A stretch of 64,000 nt of DNA from Candidatus Tisiphia endosymbiont of Dioctria linearis (GCF_964026545.1 NZ_OZ032156.1:992001-1056000); one strand, 5' to 3'. Positions 45,399-58,610 are shown, numbered from the stretch's first letter. Notes: generated from the sequence alone by a model not told the origin. Numbers and translations: made by a program.

Positions 45399-45642
45399 TT
45401 TTTGATTTATCTAGGCTTGTCATATGGATTGCTCCGTCGTGTTTACGCACTTCTCGCAATGACGAATTAATAGGTACGTCATTGCGAGCGAACGTATGTG
45501 AGCGTGGCAATCCATGAAGCTTGTCATATAGATTGTTTCGTCGCTACTAAAGTAGCTCCTCGCAATGACGGTGTTGCAAAGCCCCCCTCGCAATGAGGTG
45601 TATAATTAAAAGTCAAATAAACTTAAAAAAAGGAAATATAAT
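45399..45642. repeat. REP-like repeats between nrdA and nrdB
   Basis: At least three partial units: about 45418-45462 (ATGGATTGCTCCGTCGTGTT ... CGCAATGACG), 45477-45512 (CGTCATTGCGAGCGAACGTA) and 45530-45600 (GTCGCTACTAAAGTAGCTCC ... CGCAATGACG). The palindromes could stabilise or separate the two nrd transcripts. Confidence 0.65.
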
Positions 45643-46635
45643 ATGTCTTTACTTGATGCTAGTCCAATCTATAAACCGTTTTCTTACCCATGGGCTTATG
45701 AAGCGTGGCATATTCAACAACGAATTCATTGGTTACCAGAAGAAGTGCCGCTAGCTGATGATATAAAAGATTGGAAATATAATTTAACTCCTGGAGAAAA
45801 ACATCTATTAACTCAAATATTTCGTTTCTTTACTCAAGCTGATATTGAAGTAAATAATTGCTATATGAAACATTACTCCAGGGTATTTAAGCCAACGGAA
45901 GTACTGATGATGTTATCAGCATTTTCTAATATGGAAACAATTCATATTGCGGCTTATTCTCATTTGCTTGATACTGTAGGTATGCCAGAAACTGAATATT
46001 CAGCATTTCTTAAATATAGAGAAATGAAAGATAAATACGACTATATGCAACGTTTTGGGGTAGAAACAAAAGAAGATATTGCTACAACTTTAGCAGTATT
46101 TGGGGCATTTACTGAAGGATTACAGCTATTTGCTTCATTTGCTATTTTGCTTAATTTTCCTCGTTTTAATAAAATGAAAGGTATGGGGCAAATCATTAGT
46201 TGGTCAGTAAGGGATGAGACGTTACATACTGATTCAATCATTATGTTATTTAAAACTTTTATTAGGGAAAATCCTGAAGTATGGACTGAGGAAGTTCGTG
46301 GTCGTCTGTATGAAGCTTGTGCTACTATTGTCCATTTTGAAGATGCCTTTATTGAACTAGCATTTGAAGTTGGTGGTATTGAAGGGTTAACCGCTAGAGA
46401 AGTAAAACAATATATTCGTTATATTGCTGATCGCCGATTAATGCAGCTTGGACTTAAAGAAATTTATTTAATTGATAATAATCCGTTGCCTTGGCTTGAT
46501 GAAATCTTAAACGGTATGGAGCATACTAATTTCTTTGAAGCAAGGGTAACCGAATATACCAAAGCTGCAACTGTTGGATCGTGGGAAGAGGTATTTGCTG
46601 ATATGGATGGTAGGAGGAGTGCTATAGTCAATTGA
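45643..46635 (+). CDS. nrdB: Ribonucleotide reductase class Ia, beta subunit
   Basis: 330 aa. Carries the di-iron tyrosyl-radical site: QADIEVNNCYM, MLSAFSNMETIHIAAYSHLL (Glu, His, radical Tyr), FTEGLQLFASFA and SVRDETLHTDSI (Glu, His). A good AAAGGAAATATAAT precedes the ATG. The gene runs into a family-1 MITE: the last codons (ATA GTC AAT TGA) lie in the element, which therefore supplies the stop. Confidence 0.95.
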   Translation: MSLLDASPIYKPFSYPWAYEAWHIQQRIHWLPEEVPLADDIKDWKYNLTPGEKHLLTQIFRFFTQADIEVNNCYMKHYSRVFKPTEVLMMLSAFSNMETIHIAAYSHLLDTVGMPETEYSAFLKYREMKDKYDYMQRFGVETKEDIATTLAVFGAFTEGLQLFASFAILLNFPRFNKMKGMGQIISWSVRDETLHTDSIIMLFKTFIRENPEVWTEEVRGRLYEACATIVHFEDAFIELAFEVGGIEGLTAREVKQYIRYIADRRLMQLGLKEIYLIDNNPLPWLDEILNGMEHTNFFEARVTEYTKAATVGSWEEVFADMDGRRSAIVN

Positions 46636-46727
46636 TGAGAAGTTGGGGACGTCGTCACTCGTCGCTCGCCTATTACTTATAGGCGTCGCTCCATCGCTCC
46701 TAGCCCCAAATTCTCCTGAATTGACTA
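46625..46727. repeat. MITE family 1, 103-bp copy at the nrdB 3' end
   Basis: TAGTCAATTGATGAGAAGTT to GAATTGACTA, flanked by TA (46623-46624, 46728-46729). The left end overlaps the final codons of nrdB. The right TA is shared with the family-2 element that begins at 46730. Confidence 0.85.
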
Positions 46728-46729
46728 TA

Positions 46730-46853
46730 TACTCAATTGATTTGAAGAATTGGAACGCAAAACAAGGGGTGAGCGAGCGGAGCGTAGTAAACCTACGTGA
46801 GTACGCGAATGCCCCGAAGTTTTACGGAGCCAATTCTTCAAAGCAGAAGAGTA
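46730..46853. repeat. MITE family 2, 124-bp copy
   Basis: TACTCAATTGATTTGAAGAA at the left, TTCAAAGCAGAAGAGTA at the right, TA on both sides. The interior includes GAGCGAGCGGAGCGTAG and a palindrome around CCTACGTGAGTACGCG. It lies six bases past the stop of the protease gene. Confidence 0.82.
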
Positions 46854-46859
46854 TACCAG

Positions 46860-47645
46860 TTAATGTGTTCTTGCTGAACTATTAGGTTTTTTACTAATGC
46901 GAGATACGCGGTCTACCATATTGGGAGGAGATGGTGTTGGAACTTTAGTTTTAGGTGAAATCTTTTCCTCCTTAGGTGAATTGCTAGGTGGGTTGTTAAT
47001 TGTTGTGTCAAAATCACTAAATAAATTTGTTTGAGTTTGAGGATTTATTTTATTTTTAATAGAACCCGAAGTAATAATGTCTTTTATATAAGACAGGATG
47101 AATCGACCGCAATTTATATTATCAGCTATTTTTTGATGACCTAGATATGATGATTTAAAGGTAACTCTATCTTTTCCAAATGTTTCTTCTAGTAAATTTC
47201 TAATTGGTTTTAGTGGATAAAAACGACTAAGCCATCCTTTGGAATCATGATGATGAGATGTTATATTCCCAGCGTTATCTTTATTCAACTCTAAATATGT
47301 GAAGTGTTTTCTTGTCAACAATCCAAGAAAATATTTGTTAGACTGACAAATAGGAATTATTGCTCTCTTCCAATTAGTATCTTGGTTTAATACTCCAAGT
47401 GTATCCTTTAATGGGGCTGCAGTTGTTGTAAGTGGACTACCTTTTTGAGCATCATGAGATGGGGTAGTGATATAATTATTGTCCTTTGTAAGATAATAAT
47501 TGATTTTATTTTCAGGATTTCCCGGATTTTCATATGTCTCTGCTGATAGTTTATATCCTTGTCTTTTAGATAAATTTTTCAAGACATTATATACCTGAGT
47601 AGGCTTATATGCCATATATGGCTCAATTTCTTTCCGATCTTTCAT
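46860..47645 (-). CDS. Putative CE-clan cysteine protease (Ulp1/RickCE-like), candidate effector
   Basis: 261 aa, no signal peptide or membrane span. The middle carries the spacing of CE-clan (C48/C55-type) proteases: H114 in RKHFTYLEL, D134 in HHDSKGW, Q171 in GHQKIADNINCG and catalytic C179-G180, followed by a hydrophobic helix RFILSYI. The ~60-residue C-terminal tail is rich in Pro, Ser and Lys (SPKTKVPTPSPPN). Bacterial members, including RickCE of Rickettsia bellii, are secreted enzymes removing ubiquitin or ubiquitin-like proteins or acetylating host proteins. Activity here is inferred from motifs. The gene is flanked on both sides by family-2 MITEs. Confidence 0.65.
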   Translation of the reverse strand: MKDRKEIEPYMAYKPTQVYNVLKNLSKRQGYKLSAETYENPGNPENKINYYLTKDNNYITTPSHDAQKGSPLTTTAAPLKDTLGVLNQDTNWKRAIIPICQSNKYFLGLLTRKHFTYLELNKDNAGNITSHHHDSKGWLSRFYPLKPIRNLLEETFGKDRVTFKSSYLGHQKIADNINCGRFILSYIKDIITSGSIKNKINPQTQTNLFSDFDTTINNPPSNSPKEEKISPKTKVPTPSPPNMVDRVSRISKKPNSSARTH

Positions 47646-47675
47646 TGCATTCCTATAATATATTACTTAGTGGTA

Positions 47676-47779
47676 TACTCTTTTGCTTTGAAGAATTGGT
47701 TTCGCAAATATTTGTGTTCATGTACGTTCGGTTCGCTCACCCCTTGTTTATTGTCCCCATTCTCCAAATCATTTGAGTA
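47676..47779. repeat. MITE family 2, 104-bp copy
   Basis: TACTCTTTTGCTTTGAAGAA at the left, CTCCAAATCATTTGAGTA at the right, flanked by TA. Inverted relative to 46730. It lies about 30 bases upstream of the protease start, in the probable promoter. Confidence 0.8.
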
Positions 47780-47918
47780 TAAATAAAATAATAGTATACT
47801 AAAATGACTGCAAAAAATAGATGTTTTTAACATCATTTGAGTGCTAAAACAATTTTTGCTATTAGTGGGGAAGATAATATATAGTATAATGTAGAATATA
47901 ATTGGAGAATAAAATAAT

Positions 47919-49112
47919 ATGACTATTGAAATTACAGTTCCATCCCTTGGAGAGTCAGTATCAGAGGCTACTATTGCCAAGTGGCATAAAAAACAAGGAG
48001 ATGTGGTTAAAGTGGATGAGCTACTTTTAGAGCTTGAAACAGAAAAAGTTACGTTGGAAGTAAATGCAGTTTCATCTGGGGTAATAAGCAAAATATTTAA
48101 GAATGAGGGAGATACGGTATCTGTCGGTGATAGCATTGGGCAAATTACCGAAGGAGCAGTTTCTGCTGTAGCTTTACCTAGCACGTCAGGTAAAGAGGTA
48201 CAACAACCTGCAAATATAAACAGCATTGCTTCCCCACCTTCTGTACGAAGATTAGTGAGTGAAAATAAACTGTCCTTAGATGATATAAAAGGTACTGGTA
48301 GAGAGGGTAGGGTAACTAAGGGAGATGTATTAGGATTTATAAATAGTCCAACAACAACTTCATCTATACAGGCAACTGAATCACCTGTGAGCAATATTGC
48401 ATTGGCAAATGCAGGGGCGGTAGAACGCGTTAGAATGTCGCGACTTCGTAAGACTATTGCAGATCGTTTGAAACAATCACAAAATACCGCAGCTATTTTA
48501 ACAACTTTTAATGAAATTGATATGTTGAAAGTTATTAATTTGCGTATGCAGTATCGTGAAGAGTTCGAGAAGAAGCATGGTGTTAAGCTGGGGTTTATGT
48601 CATTCTTTGTAAAAGCTACTATTGAAGCTCTGAAAGTAGTAGCTTCGGTAAATGCTGAAATAGAAGGGGATGAGATTCTGTATAAGAATTATTACGATAT
48701 TGGGGTGGCAGTAGGAACAGAGCAGGGGTTAGTAGTACCAATAGTCAGGCAGGCTGACAAATTGAGTTTTGCTGGTATTGAGAAAGAAATTGCCGGTCTG
48801 GGTAAAAAGGCTAGAGAAGGAAAGTTATCGATGTCTGATTTATCAGGAGGAACTTTTACTATTTCCAATGGTGGTGTTTATGGCTCATTATTATCAACCC
48901 CTATTATTAATCCTCCTCAATCAGGTATTTTAGGTCTTCATAAGACTGAAGAAAGACCGGTAGTGGTTAATGGCAAAATAGAAATACGTCCGATGATGTA
49001 TGTAGCTTTATCTTATGATCATCGTATTATTGATGGTAAGGAAGCTGTTACTTTTCTTGTGAAAATCAAGGAATTAATTGAAAATCCAGATCGTTTGTTA
49101 TTAAATCTCTAA
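47919..49112 (+). CDS. sucB: Dihydrolipoamide succinyltransferase (E2 of 2-oxoglutarate dehydrogenase)
   Basis: 397 aa. Lipoyl domain (residues 1-75; K43 in [10 protein letters not shown]), E1/E3-binding domain (about 104-140; [20 protein letters not shown]) and catalytic domain ending in YDHRIIDG with catalytic His. [15 protein letters not shown] [15 protein letters not shown] supports the succinyl type. The preceding TTGGAGAATAAAATAAT is a good ribosome binding site. sucA is not adjacent; MITEs and the protease lie upstream. Confidence 0.95.
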   Translation: MTIEITVPSLGESVSEATIAKWHKKQGDVVKVDELLLELETEKVTLEVNAVSSGVISKIFKNEGDTVSVGDSIGQITEGAVSAVALPSTSGKEVQQPANINSIASPPSVRRLVSENKLSLDDIKGTGREGRVTKGDVLGFINSPTTTSSIQATESPVSNIALANAGAVERVRMSRLRKTIADRLKQSQNTAAILTTFNEIDMLKVINLRMQYREEFEKKHGVKLGFMSFFVKATIEALKVVASVNAEIEGDEILYKNYYDIGVAVGTEQGLVVPIVRQADKLSFAGIEKEIAGLGKKAREGKLSMSDLSGGTFTISNGGVYGSLLSTPIINPPQSGILGLHKTEERPVVVNGKIEIRPMMYVALSYDHRIIDGKEAVTFLVKIKELIENPDRLLLNL

Positions 49113-49154
49113 GTTATAGTATGGTAAGCACAAAAGTAATTAGGAGTGGAAGTT

Positions 49155-51116
49155 ATGGTAAAAGAAAAATCTGTTTTTGATAATATTGCTGTTAAAATTG
49201 AGAAATATCGCCCTACTATTGAGGATATAGGGAAATATATTGCAGCTCAGCATGCAGCTTTGGCAGACGACCTTAAGGGAAGTTTGAGTCTTAACCAATA
49301 TTTAAAGAACATATATTTTTCTGATAAGAATGTAGTGGTAGCGGCGGATTTGTCTAATATGATTTTTGGTGTATCTGATAATATAACTGATACTATAACC
49401 GATCTAAGTGGAGGAGATTTTACTGGTTGTATATTTAAAAATACTACTTTTAGAGGATGTAATTTAGCTGATGCGGTATTTTGCGATGTTGATTTTAATC
49501 AGGCTTATTTCGAAAATACTGTTCTAAGAAATGTAGATTTTAGAGGAGCTGATCTTGCTAATTGTCAGTTCTCTGACGGTTATAAGGGATATTCTCAAAT
49601 GGGTAAGGAGCATGATATTGAAGGAATAAAATTCAGTACGACCTCTTCTTTAGGCAGAAAATATGCTGATATAAAAAGTGATTTAGTTCGCCAAAAAGAG
49701 CAGAAGGAACTTATAAATAGTAAGACAAAAGAAGTAAGTGATGCACATGCAAATTTAGGATATAAAGAAACAGCATGGGCAATTGGGGGGCGTGCAACTG
49801 GTAATAAGCAATATGACAGATTAGTAAAAGAGTTGAAGCTAATGGTTGAGCAAAAAATATTTCCTAGAAAAGATAATGTAATGCATAAAACTTTTCAAAA
49901 TATTTTTGACAGTGAGAGCTGTATTTTTGATCCAGCTTATGTACGAGGGTCAACTAAAGAACAGCGGGATCAAGAAACTCAATATGTACGTCTAGCTCGA
50001 GAGGATATAGAGAAATATTTAGAGAGGAGAAAGGCTGATAAAGATTTAAGTTTAAATGATTTTGCTAAAAGCAAATTAGAGCAATCGCAGATAAAGGCAG
50101 GAGCAAGAATTATTGCAGATTGTTCAAGTAGAGTTGATACTTCTACTAATAATGAATGGCATGATAGGGTGGATTTATCTGGCTTAGATTTTTCAGGAGC
50201 GGATTTGCGAGGGGCTGTTTTCTCCGGTTCCGTTTTATCCGGATGCGTGTTTAATGGTACTGATGTTAGTGAAGCAAGCTTTGAAGGTGCGGAGCTGGTA
50301 GCGGCTAATTTTGTTGGAGTTAAAGCAGATAACGCAAATTTCTTTAACAGTAATCTAAGTAAATCAACGATCACTGATCAGAGCCAGTTTGTTCATGCTT
50401 TTATGTCTAGTTCTAATGGTCAGGAAGTTTTGATAAGCGACTCTAATTTTGATTATGTGAATATAAAAAATGGTAACTGGGATCGTGCAAAATTTACTAA
50501 TTCAACATTTAATCATGCAAATTTAGAGGGTATTTCTTTAATCTCAGCAGATTTACGAAAAGTACAAATGCAGCATACAATATTAGAGCAGGTCGTTTTA
50601 ATGGAGTGTAAAGTTATAGATAGTGATTTATCGAATGCTTTAATAAGTAAAGCTAAGGCACATAAAGCACAATTTAAAAACACTATACTAAACGGTATAG
50701 AAGGAAAAGGTATAGATTTATCAGAAGCTGAGTTAGATAGTTTTGTCAAATTGGGTGGGGCAAATTTAGAAGAAGCTATTTTAACAAAGATTAATGCTGA
50801 AGGGGTGAATTTTATTCGAACTAATATGGACAGTGTGAATGCCCAAAAGGCAAATTTTAGGAATGCGATTTTAGAAGATGTTAACATAACATGTGCTAAT
50901 TTAACCGAAGCTGTTTTAGAAGGAGCCAAAGCCCACGGAATTAATTTAAGTTATAGTACACTAACAAAAGTTCATGCCAAGAAGGCTGATTTTTCGGATA
51001 GTATAATAAGACGTATGGAAGCTCAGCAAGCCGATTTTACTGAGGTAAATTTTACCAATGCTGATCTTACAAGATCAAACCTACAAAAAGCAATATTGGA
51101 AAAAGTTCAAGCCTAA
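49155..51116 (+). pseudogene. Pentapeptide-repeat protein, 5' part of a broken giant gene
   Basis: 653 aa from the ATG at 49155 (AGGAG eight bases upstream). Pentapeptide A(D/N)LXX-type repeats form two blocks, about residues 55-145 (FTGCIFKNTTFRGCNLADAV) and 335-653 (LSGLDFSGADLRGAVFSGSV onward), separated by a charged helical region. The TAA at 51114-51116 is followed in the same frame by 18 sense codons of more pentapeptide repeats leading into the next ORF. A single ancestral protein of about 1,430 residues, cut by a nonsense mutation, is inferred. Confidence 0.8.
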
Positions 51117-53447
51117 AAGGTTAGGTTAGAAGGAGTTAATTTACGGGCAGCCAAATTAGCTGAGGCTAATATGGCTAAAGCGATAATCGATGTTGATACT
51201 AATATTATCGGTAGCGATTTGCGTGATTTACAAGGCAAATTTATTCAAAATGGTCAAGAAATTACCCCGCAGAAGCTCCAAGAACAGCAAATAATACTTG
51301 AGCAGGTAGAATTGCAACGGAAAAAAGATAATTCACCGAATATTGTTGTAGGTCTGTTAAAAGAGGCTGGAGCGTTTTTTTTTGATGCTATTAATGCATT
51401 ACCTTCAACTGTTATGAATATGCCTGATGTAAAAGATATGTATGCAAATTTCCTTAAATTTCAAGAAGTGAGTTCAAAATTATCAAGTGGTGAGTTGCTA
51501 GTTGAAGCAAGACAAAAATTACGAACAGAACAAGTGGAGTATGCATCTCATTTGATCAAGGGTGCTGGTACAGTACTTGATAGATATGTTACTAGTTTGA
51601 CTGAAGAACAATCTAATCTTTTGAAAGATATTATAGCCCAATATTCTGTATTGCCAGTTTTAAAGGCTGTATTAAATCCTACTGTTGGCAAGAAGAAAGT
51701 TGGTACTAATATACTTGATGAAGTAGATAAAGATTTTATTAGAAGAATAGTGCCGTTATCAGTAAATTTAGTAAGTGGGGTGTTAGAAGGAGAATCAAAC
51801 AAAAAAGTACAAGAAATTTGTAAGAATCTTATAATTCCTGATAAGAAATCAGGACATAATATCATAAAAAATGCTTTGGAAATATTTGTTAGTCCTCAAG
51901 TGGTAGCAGTGGTCAAGAAAGACTTAGTTGAGTTTTTACGCAGTCCAGTTAATCAAAAAGAAATTACCCAAATTGCTGAGTACATTTTAGACGATAAATT
52001 TACTAGATTCGTGTCAAAAGAGTTTTTTGACGATACTATATCACTGGCAATTAATGCAAGTAGCACAATATTAGTTCATGCTCCTAAAGTGGTTGGAATC
52101 TATGAGTTGTATATGAAGCATCAAGACCTTGCTTTAGAGCTGTTGACTGGTGGTGGAAATTTATCTTCTGACAGAAAAGAAGAAATAATACTAACGCAAA
52201 AAGCTATGGTATCGTCTATTGTGGATAATATTGATAAGGTTGTTCAAAGTCTATCTTATGACTTAAAACATACTCTACCGCAATATTTTGTTAAAAATAA
52301 AGGAAATATTCTAGAGTTTTTGGATAAACCAGAAGTTCAACAAAATTTACGATTTTATGGTTTGAACCCTAAGTTTGTATATGATGCAACAGCCGCAACT
52401 ATTCCGTTTATTGTTGATGTCTTGCCGATAGTAACAGAGCTTACTGAAAATTGTTTAAAAGACAAAGATGGTTTAAGGCTAATCATTGAGCAAACTAAAG
52501 ATATTATGAACGCACCTAAATCTGAACAATCAGAAAAGGTTAGTAAATTAGTCGATTCTCTTATTAAATTTAATAAAGATAATCCTAATGTCAAAAAGGT
52601 TTTACAGAAGGAAATTCCCGATCTTTTAATAAAACATGCTAAAGATCTCGGTCCTGTGGTTGAGAAATTTCTTAATGAAACCAAGATGGGTAAAAAACTA
52701 AAACTGAAAGGTGAAGCAGTTGTTAAGGTATTAGGGGATCATTCTAAAGAGCTAGGAGCAATAACTACTGCATATAGTAAAAAAGAATATGGGGCAATGG
52801 TTCGTCCATTGATGGGCTTATTATTTGATAAAAGAGTTCTAACTTTAGCTGTAGGAGCTGTCGCTAATATTTTGAAGCATAATTTTCAAAAGCATTTTGT
52901 GTCTAATTCAACACGTGGAAAAGTAATTGGTGAAGAAATGAGCAAGATGATAACAGATATTTTGCCTAATCTTAAACCAAATGACAAAAGAGATTTGTCT
53001 AAAATTTTTCAAGAGCGGGCTTATCAGTATAGTCAACAAGCTCGTCTATCTAATGAATATTCACCGATACTGGATTATTCCTTAAGTAATAAAGATTTAA
53101 GAGGATTGTCTTTTGAGACCGTTGATATGAACCTAGATAATTTCGAAGTTGAAGGATTTAACTTTAATAAGGTAACATTAGGCAAATGTTCGATTAAAGG
53201 TGCGGTACTTAAAGGATGTTCTTTTAAGAAAGCTATTTTTAAAGAACATATAGACTTTGAAGGGGTTACCGTTGATGGCAGTACTTTAATTACACTTCTG
53301 CCAGCAATTCAGGAATATAACAAAAAGCATCCAGAAAAAACAATAAATTTAGATAAGATAAAAGTTGTTGGTGATATAAAAGAAGAAGTTAAAGCAAATC
53401 CTTTGTTAAAAAATGCAGATTTAACTAAAGCCACTGTAAAAAAATAG
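51117..53447 (+). pseudogene. Pentapeptide-repeat protein, 3' part of a broken giant gene
   Basis: The frame is open directly after the TAA: VRLEGVNLRAAKLAEANMAK continues the repeats into an ORF with an internal ATG at 51171 (758 aa). Most of it (about residues 30-620) is helical without recognisable domain; the last ~120 residues return to pentapeptide-like repeats (LRGLSFETVDMNLDNFEVEG, GAVLKGCSFKKAIF). A seven-A run at its end precedes a TAG; shifting one base opens a further 32 codons. It could be expressed separately from 51171, but no good ribosome binding site is seen. Confidence 0.75.
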
Positions 53448-53539
53448 AAATTGCCTCACCAGTACCAGCATCTAAGCTTGGTCAAGCAATATTGATAGAG
53501 CGAAGTAAAAGAGAGCATAGCGGAACTCTAGCAAAGTAA
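53448..53539 (+). pseudogene. Probable frameshifted C-terminal tail of the pentapeptide protein
   Basis: After the A run at about 53438-53444 the +1 frame reads IEIASPVPASKLGQAILIER and SKREHSGTLAK before a TAA at 53537-53539. The composition (basic, Pro/Ser) looks coding, and slippage in the A run would join it to the upstream protein. Without a homologue this is tentative. Confidence 0.4.
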
Positions 53540-53639
53540 GGAAAGCAATTATAATCATTTTTTTTGGGGGGATTGCCACGACCACTACGTGGTTTTGCTA
53601 ATAGATGTGGGTAAGGTGAATATATAAGTAAATTTTATT

Positions 53640-54623
53640 ATGACTCTAGACAAGCCAAAACATGACGAAATCTTTCGCAAATCTATGGAGAATCCAATAG
53701 TTGCCAAAGAATTTTTGGCAACTCATTTGCCGAAGGATGTGCTGGCTTTAATCGATAGCACAACTGTAAAATTAGAAAAAGATAGTTTTATTGAGTCAGA
53801 CCTTTCTGAAACTATTTCTGATGTATTATTTTCTGTTAAGTTTAATGATCAGGATGGCTATATTTTTTTGCTATTGGAACATCAAAGTACTGTTGATAAA
53901 ATGATGGCATTTAGGTTATTTAAATATATGATTAACATTTGTGATCTATATTTAACTACTAATCCTAAAGCTAAAAGCCTTCCATTAATTTATCCCCTAA
54001 TAATTTATAATGGCAAGAAGAAATATAACGCATCGCTCAATATATGGAATTTATTTAGCCATCCAGATTTAGCTAGAGGTTTCTGGATCAACGATTGTCA
54101 GCTTATTAACGTACATGATATCCCCGATGAAGAACTCAAGGAAAAAGTATGGTCTGGGATTTTGTTATTTTTCCTCAAACACATCCACGAACGTCAATTA
54201 CTGAAGAGATGGCAAGAAATCTCTCATCTCTTGCCTAAATTGAGTGAAATAACAATAGGCTATGACCATATAAGAAATCTATTACAGTATACTTTGATCT
54301 TTATTGAGCAAAATGATAAAATAGAGTTAGAAAAAATATTAAAAAATAGTTTAACTAAAGAAAAAGGAGAAGAACTTATGCCTAGTATAGCTCAAGTATG
54401 GAAAGAAGAAGGGATTCAAATCGGACTACAAGATGGTATTAAAATCGGAGAGGCTAGAGGAGAAGCCAGAGGAGAAGCTAGAGGTAGAGCCGAGGGTAGA
54501 GCCGAGGGTAGAGTCGAGGCAATGAAAGTTATAGCAAAAACTATGCTACTTAAACATAATACTATTAATGAGATCATTGAATTAACAGGCTTATCTAAAG
54601 AGCAAATCGAGAGACTAAAATAG
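53640..54623 (+). CDS. Rpn/PD-(D/E)XK nuclease-family protein (transposase_31)
   Basis: 327 aa. N-terminal motif KHDEIFRKSMENPIVAKEFL and the nuclease core SDVLFSVKF...IFLLLEHQS (Asp, then ExQ) are those of the Rpn (YhgA-like) recombination-promoting nucleases. The C-terminal part holds GEARGEARGEARGRAEGR coiled repeats and ends LTGLSKEQIERL. Such genes are multicopy and variable in rickettsial genomes. The TAG stop is made from the TA beside an inserted element plus its first G. Confidence 0.85.
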   Translation: MTLDKPKHDEIFRKSMENPIVAKEFLATHLPKDVLALIDSTTVKLEKDSFIESDLSETISDVLFSVKFNDQDGYIFLLLEHQSTVDKMMAFRLFKYMINICDLYLTTNPKAKSLPLIYPLIIYNGKKKYNASLNIWNLFSHPDLARGFWINDCQLINVHDIPDEELKEKVWSGILLFFLKHIHERQLLKRWQEISHLLPKLSEITIGYDHIRNLLQYTLIFIEQNDKIELEKILKNSLTKEKGEELMPSIAQVWKEEGIQIGLQDGIKIGEARGEARGEARGRAEGRAEGRVEAMKVIAKTMLLKHNTINEIIELTGLSKEQIERLK

Positions 54624-54756
54624 ACCTCTTGCAAAACTCTACTTCTGTTGGTAATTTGTACGTCAATGCGGTACTCGAATCCTCACTTACATTAGAGTGT
54701 GCTGTGGTTCCGAGTTTCCTTCAATCCTTGCTCATAAGCGAGTTTTGCAAGAGGTC
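54623..54756. repeat. MITE family 5 (GACCTCTTGCAAAACTC), 134 bp
   Basis: GACCTCTTGCAAAACTCTAC at the left and CGAGTTTTGCAAGAGGTC at the right form 17-bp terminal repeats, flanked by TA on both sides. The interior is non-coding. A second, decayed copy lies between 23S and 5S at 58053. Confidence 0.82.
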
Positions 54757-55087
54757 TAATGATTGCCCTCATAGATTCTTCGTCGCTACTAAAGTAGCTC
54801 CTCGCAATGACAATTATTCGTTTTTATAATGTAGTATTTTTTGTTATTAGTTGTAACTTTAGCCTGCCTCTGGAATTATTTATAAAATAATGTTTGACAT
54901 TGTTTTGAATAATCGGTATAAAACTTCACACAGGGTAAATAAATCCTGTAGCTGTTTGACAAGTTGATAAAGCTGAAAACTAAATACACACTGCGATTAA
55001 TAAAAATTCTATGATCGCGAGTGGATACTGTAATGGTGCAGAATTAGTTCTGTACACATCGTACAATCTCAAGTTTGAAAAAATTAA
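54757..55087. other. Spacer and leader upstream of 23S rRNA
   Basis: Holds a REP-like fragment (about 54766-54812, TTCGTCGCTACTAAAGTAGC ... CGCAATGAC), the rRNA promoter at 54894-54922 and a leader of about 160 bases. No 16S gene or tRNA is present. Confidence 0.65.
54894..54922 (+). promoter_or_regulatory. Strong sigma70-type promoter of the 23S-5S unit
   Basis: TTGACA at 54894-54899, a 17-base spacer, then TATAAA at 54917-54922, about 165 bases before the mature 23S 5' end. It shows that this unit is transcribed independently of a 16S gene. Confidence 0.78.
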
Positions 55088-57845
<2,758 letters not shown>

Positions 57846-58228
57846 GCTGAGGTTGTACTTTGTGTGCAGCATTAATTCTGTAAAAAACATACCAAGTTTT
57901 CAGTTTTATCAACATTAAATTTTTTTATTTGCCTTCTAGGAGGCTGTCAAAGATAGTTGATGAATTTTTAGGAGAAACGAAATCGAGTACCGCAGCGTAC
58001 ATAGACGTACGTGAGGAGCAAAGGTGAGTTTTGACGCCAAAATTACCAACTAGACCTCTTGCAAAACTCGCTTATGTGCAAGGATTTGAAGGAAGACGCG
58101 GACGCAGAATCGTAGCATACTATAATGTGTGTGAGGATTTGGGTACCGCATCATTGTCCAAATTACCAGCAGAAGTAGAGTTGTAAAAGATATTTGTTGA
58201 CTTATGATGTAAAAAATTTGTATTGCTA
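57846..58228. other. 23S-5S spacer invaded by repeats
   Basis: About 380 bases. It contains a GAGTACCGCAGCGTACATAG-type repeat segment (about 57960-58045) and a family-5 MITE (58053-58194). No tRNA is recognisable. An unusually long spacer for this pair. Confidence 0.7.
58053..58194. repeat. MITE family 5, decayed copy inside the rRNA operon
   Basis: Starts GACCTCTTGCAAAACTCGCT after TA; the right end has degenerated to GAGTTGTAAAAGATA. The interior GGTACCGCATCATTGTCCAA matches the reverse of the 54623 copy. Confidence 0.7.
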
Positions 58229-58345
58229 GCTTGGTGGTTATAGCACAAGTGAAACACACGACCCCATACCGAACTCGAACGTGAAACCTTGTAGCGCTGA
58301 TGGTACTATGCCCTGAGGCATGGGAGAGTAAGTCACTGCCAAGCT
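58229..58345 (+). rRNA. rrf: 5S ribosomal RNA
   Basis: About 117 bases: GCTTGGTGGTTATAGCACAA at the 5' end, CCCATACCGAACTCG in loop C, and GGGAGAGTAAGTCACTGCCA before the closing AAGC that pairs with the 5' end. Flanking TTTGTATTGC/GCAATACAAA bases extend the terminal stem and are probably the processing stalk. Confidence 0.95.
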
Positions 58346-58610
58346 TGCAATACAAATTTCTTTGAAGGCTATGCAATTTGACATTAAATCTTTATATTCC
58401 AATTATTAGAATCATTTGAGTATACCATTCAATTTCAGTTCTTTAAATCATTCAACTATGTTATTATCTAATCTCAGTTCGACATAAAAAAGTGTTTGAA
58501 AGGAAGTGGAGAGGAGTGATAATATTCTCTAAATAACCTCAATTCCGGATAAGAATAAGTATTTTTAAAGAATGGGTAATAGTAATTACTGAGTTAGGGA
58601 ATAAAAAAAT

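Noticed and set aside
47663..48394. 243-codon minus-strand frame
   Set aside because: It is antisense to sucB and to a MITE; sucB is unambiguous.
53640..54623. Functional transposase of an insertion sequence
   Set aside because: Rpn-family proteins carry a PD-(D/E)XK nuclease core, and no terminal repeats enclose this gene; the adjacent inverted-repeat element lies only on one side.
54416..54634. Minus-strand frame opposite the rpn C-terminus
   Set aside because: Shadow of the GEARGEAR repeat; composition is an artefact of the repeated codons.
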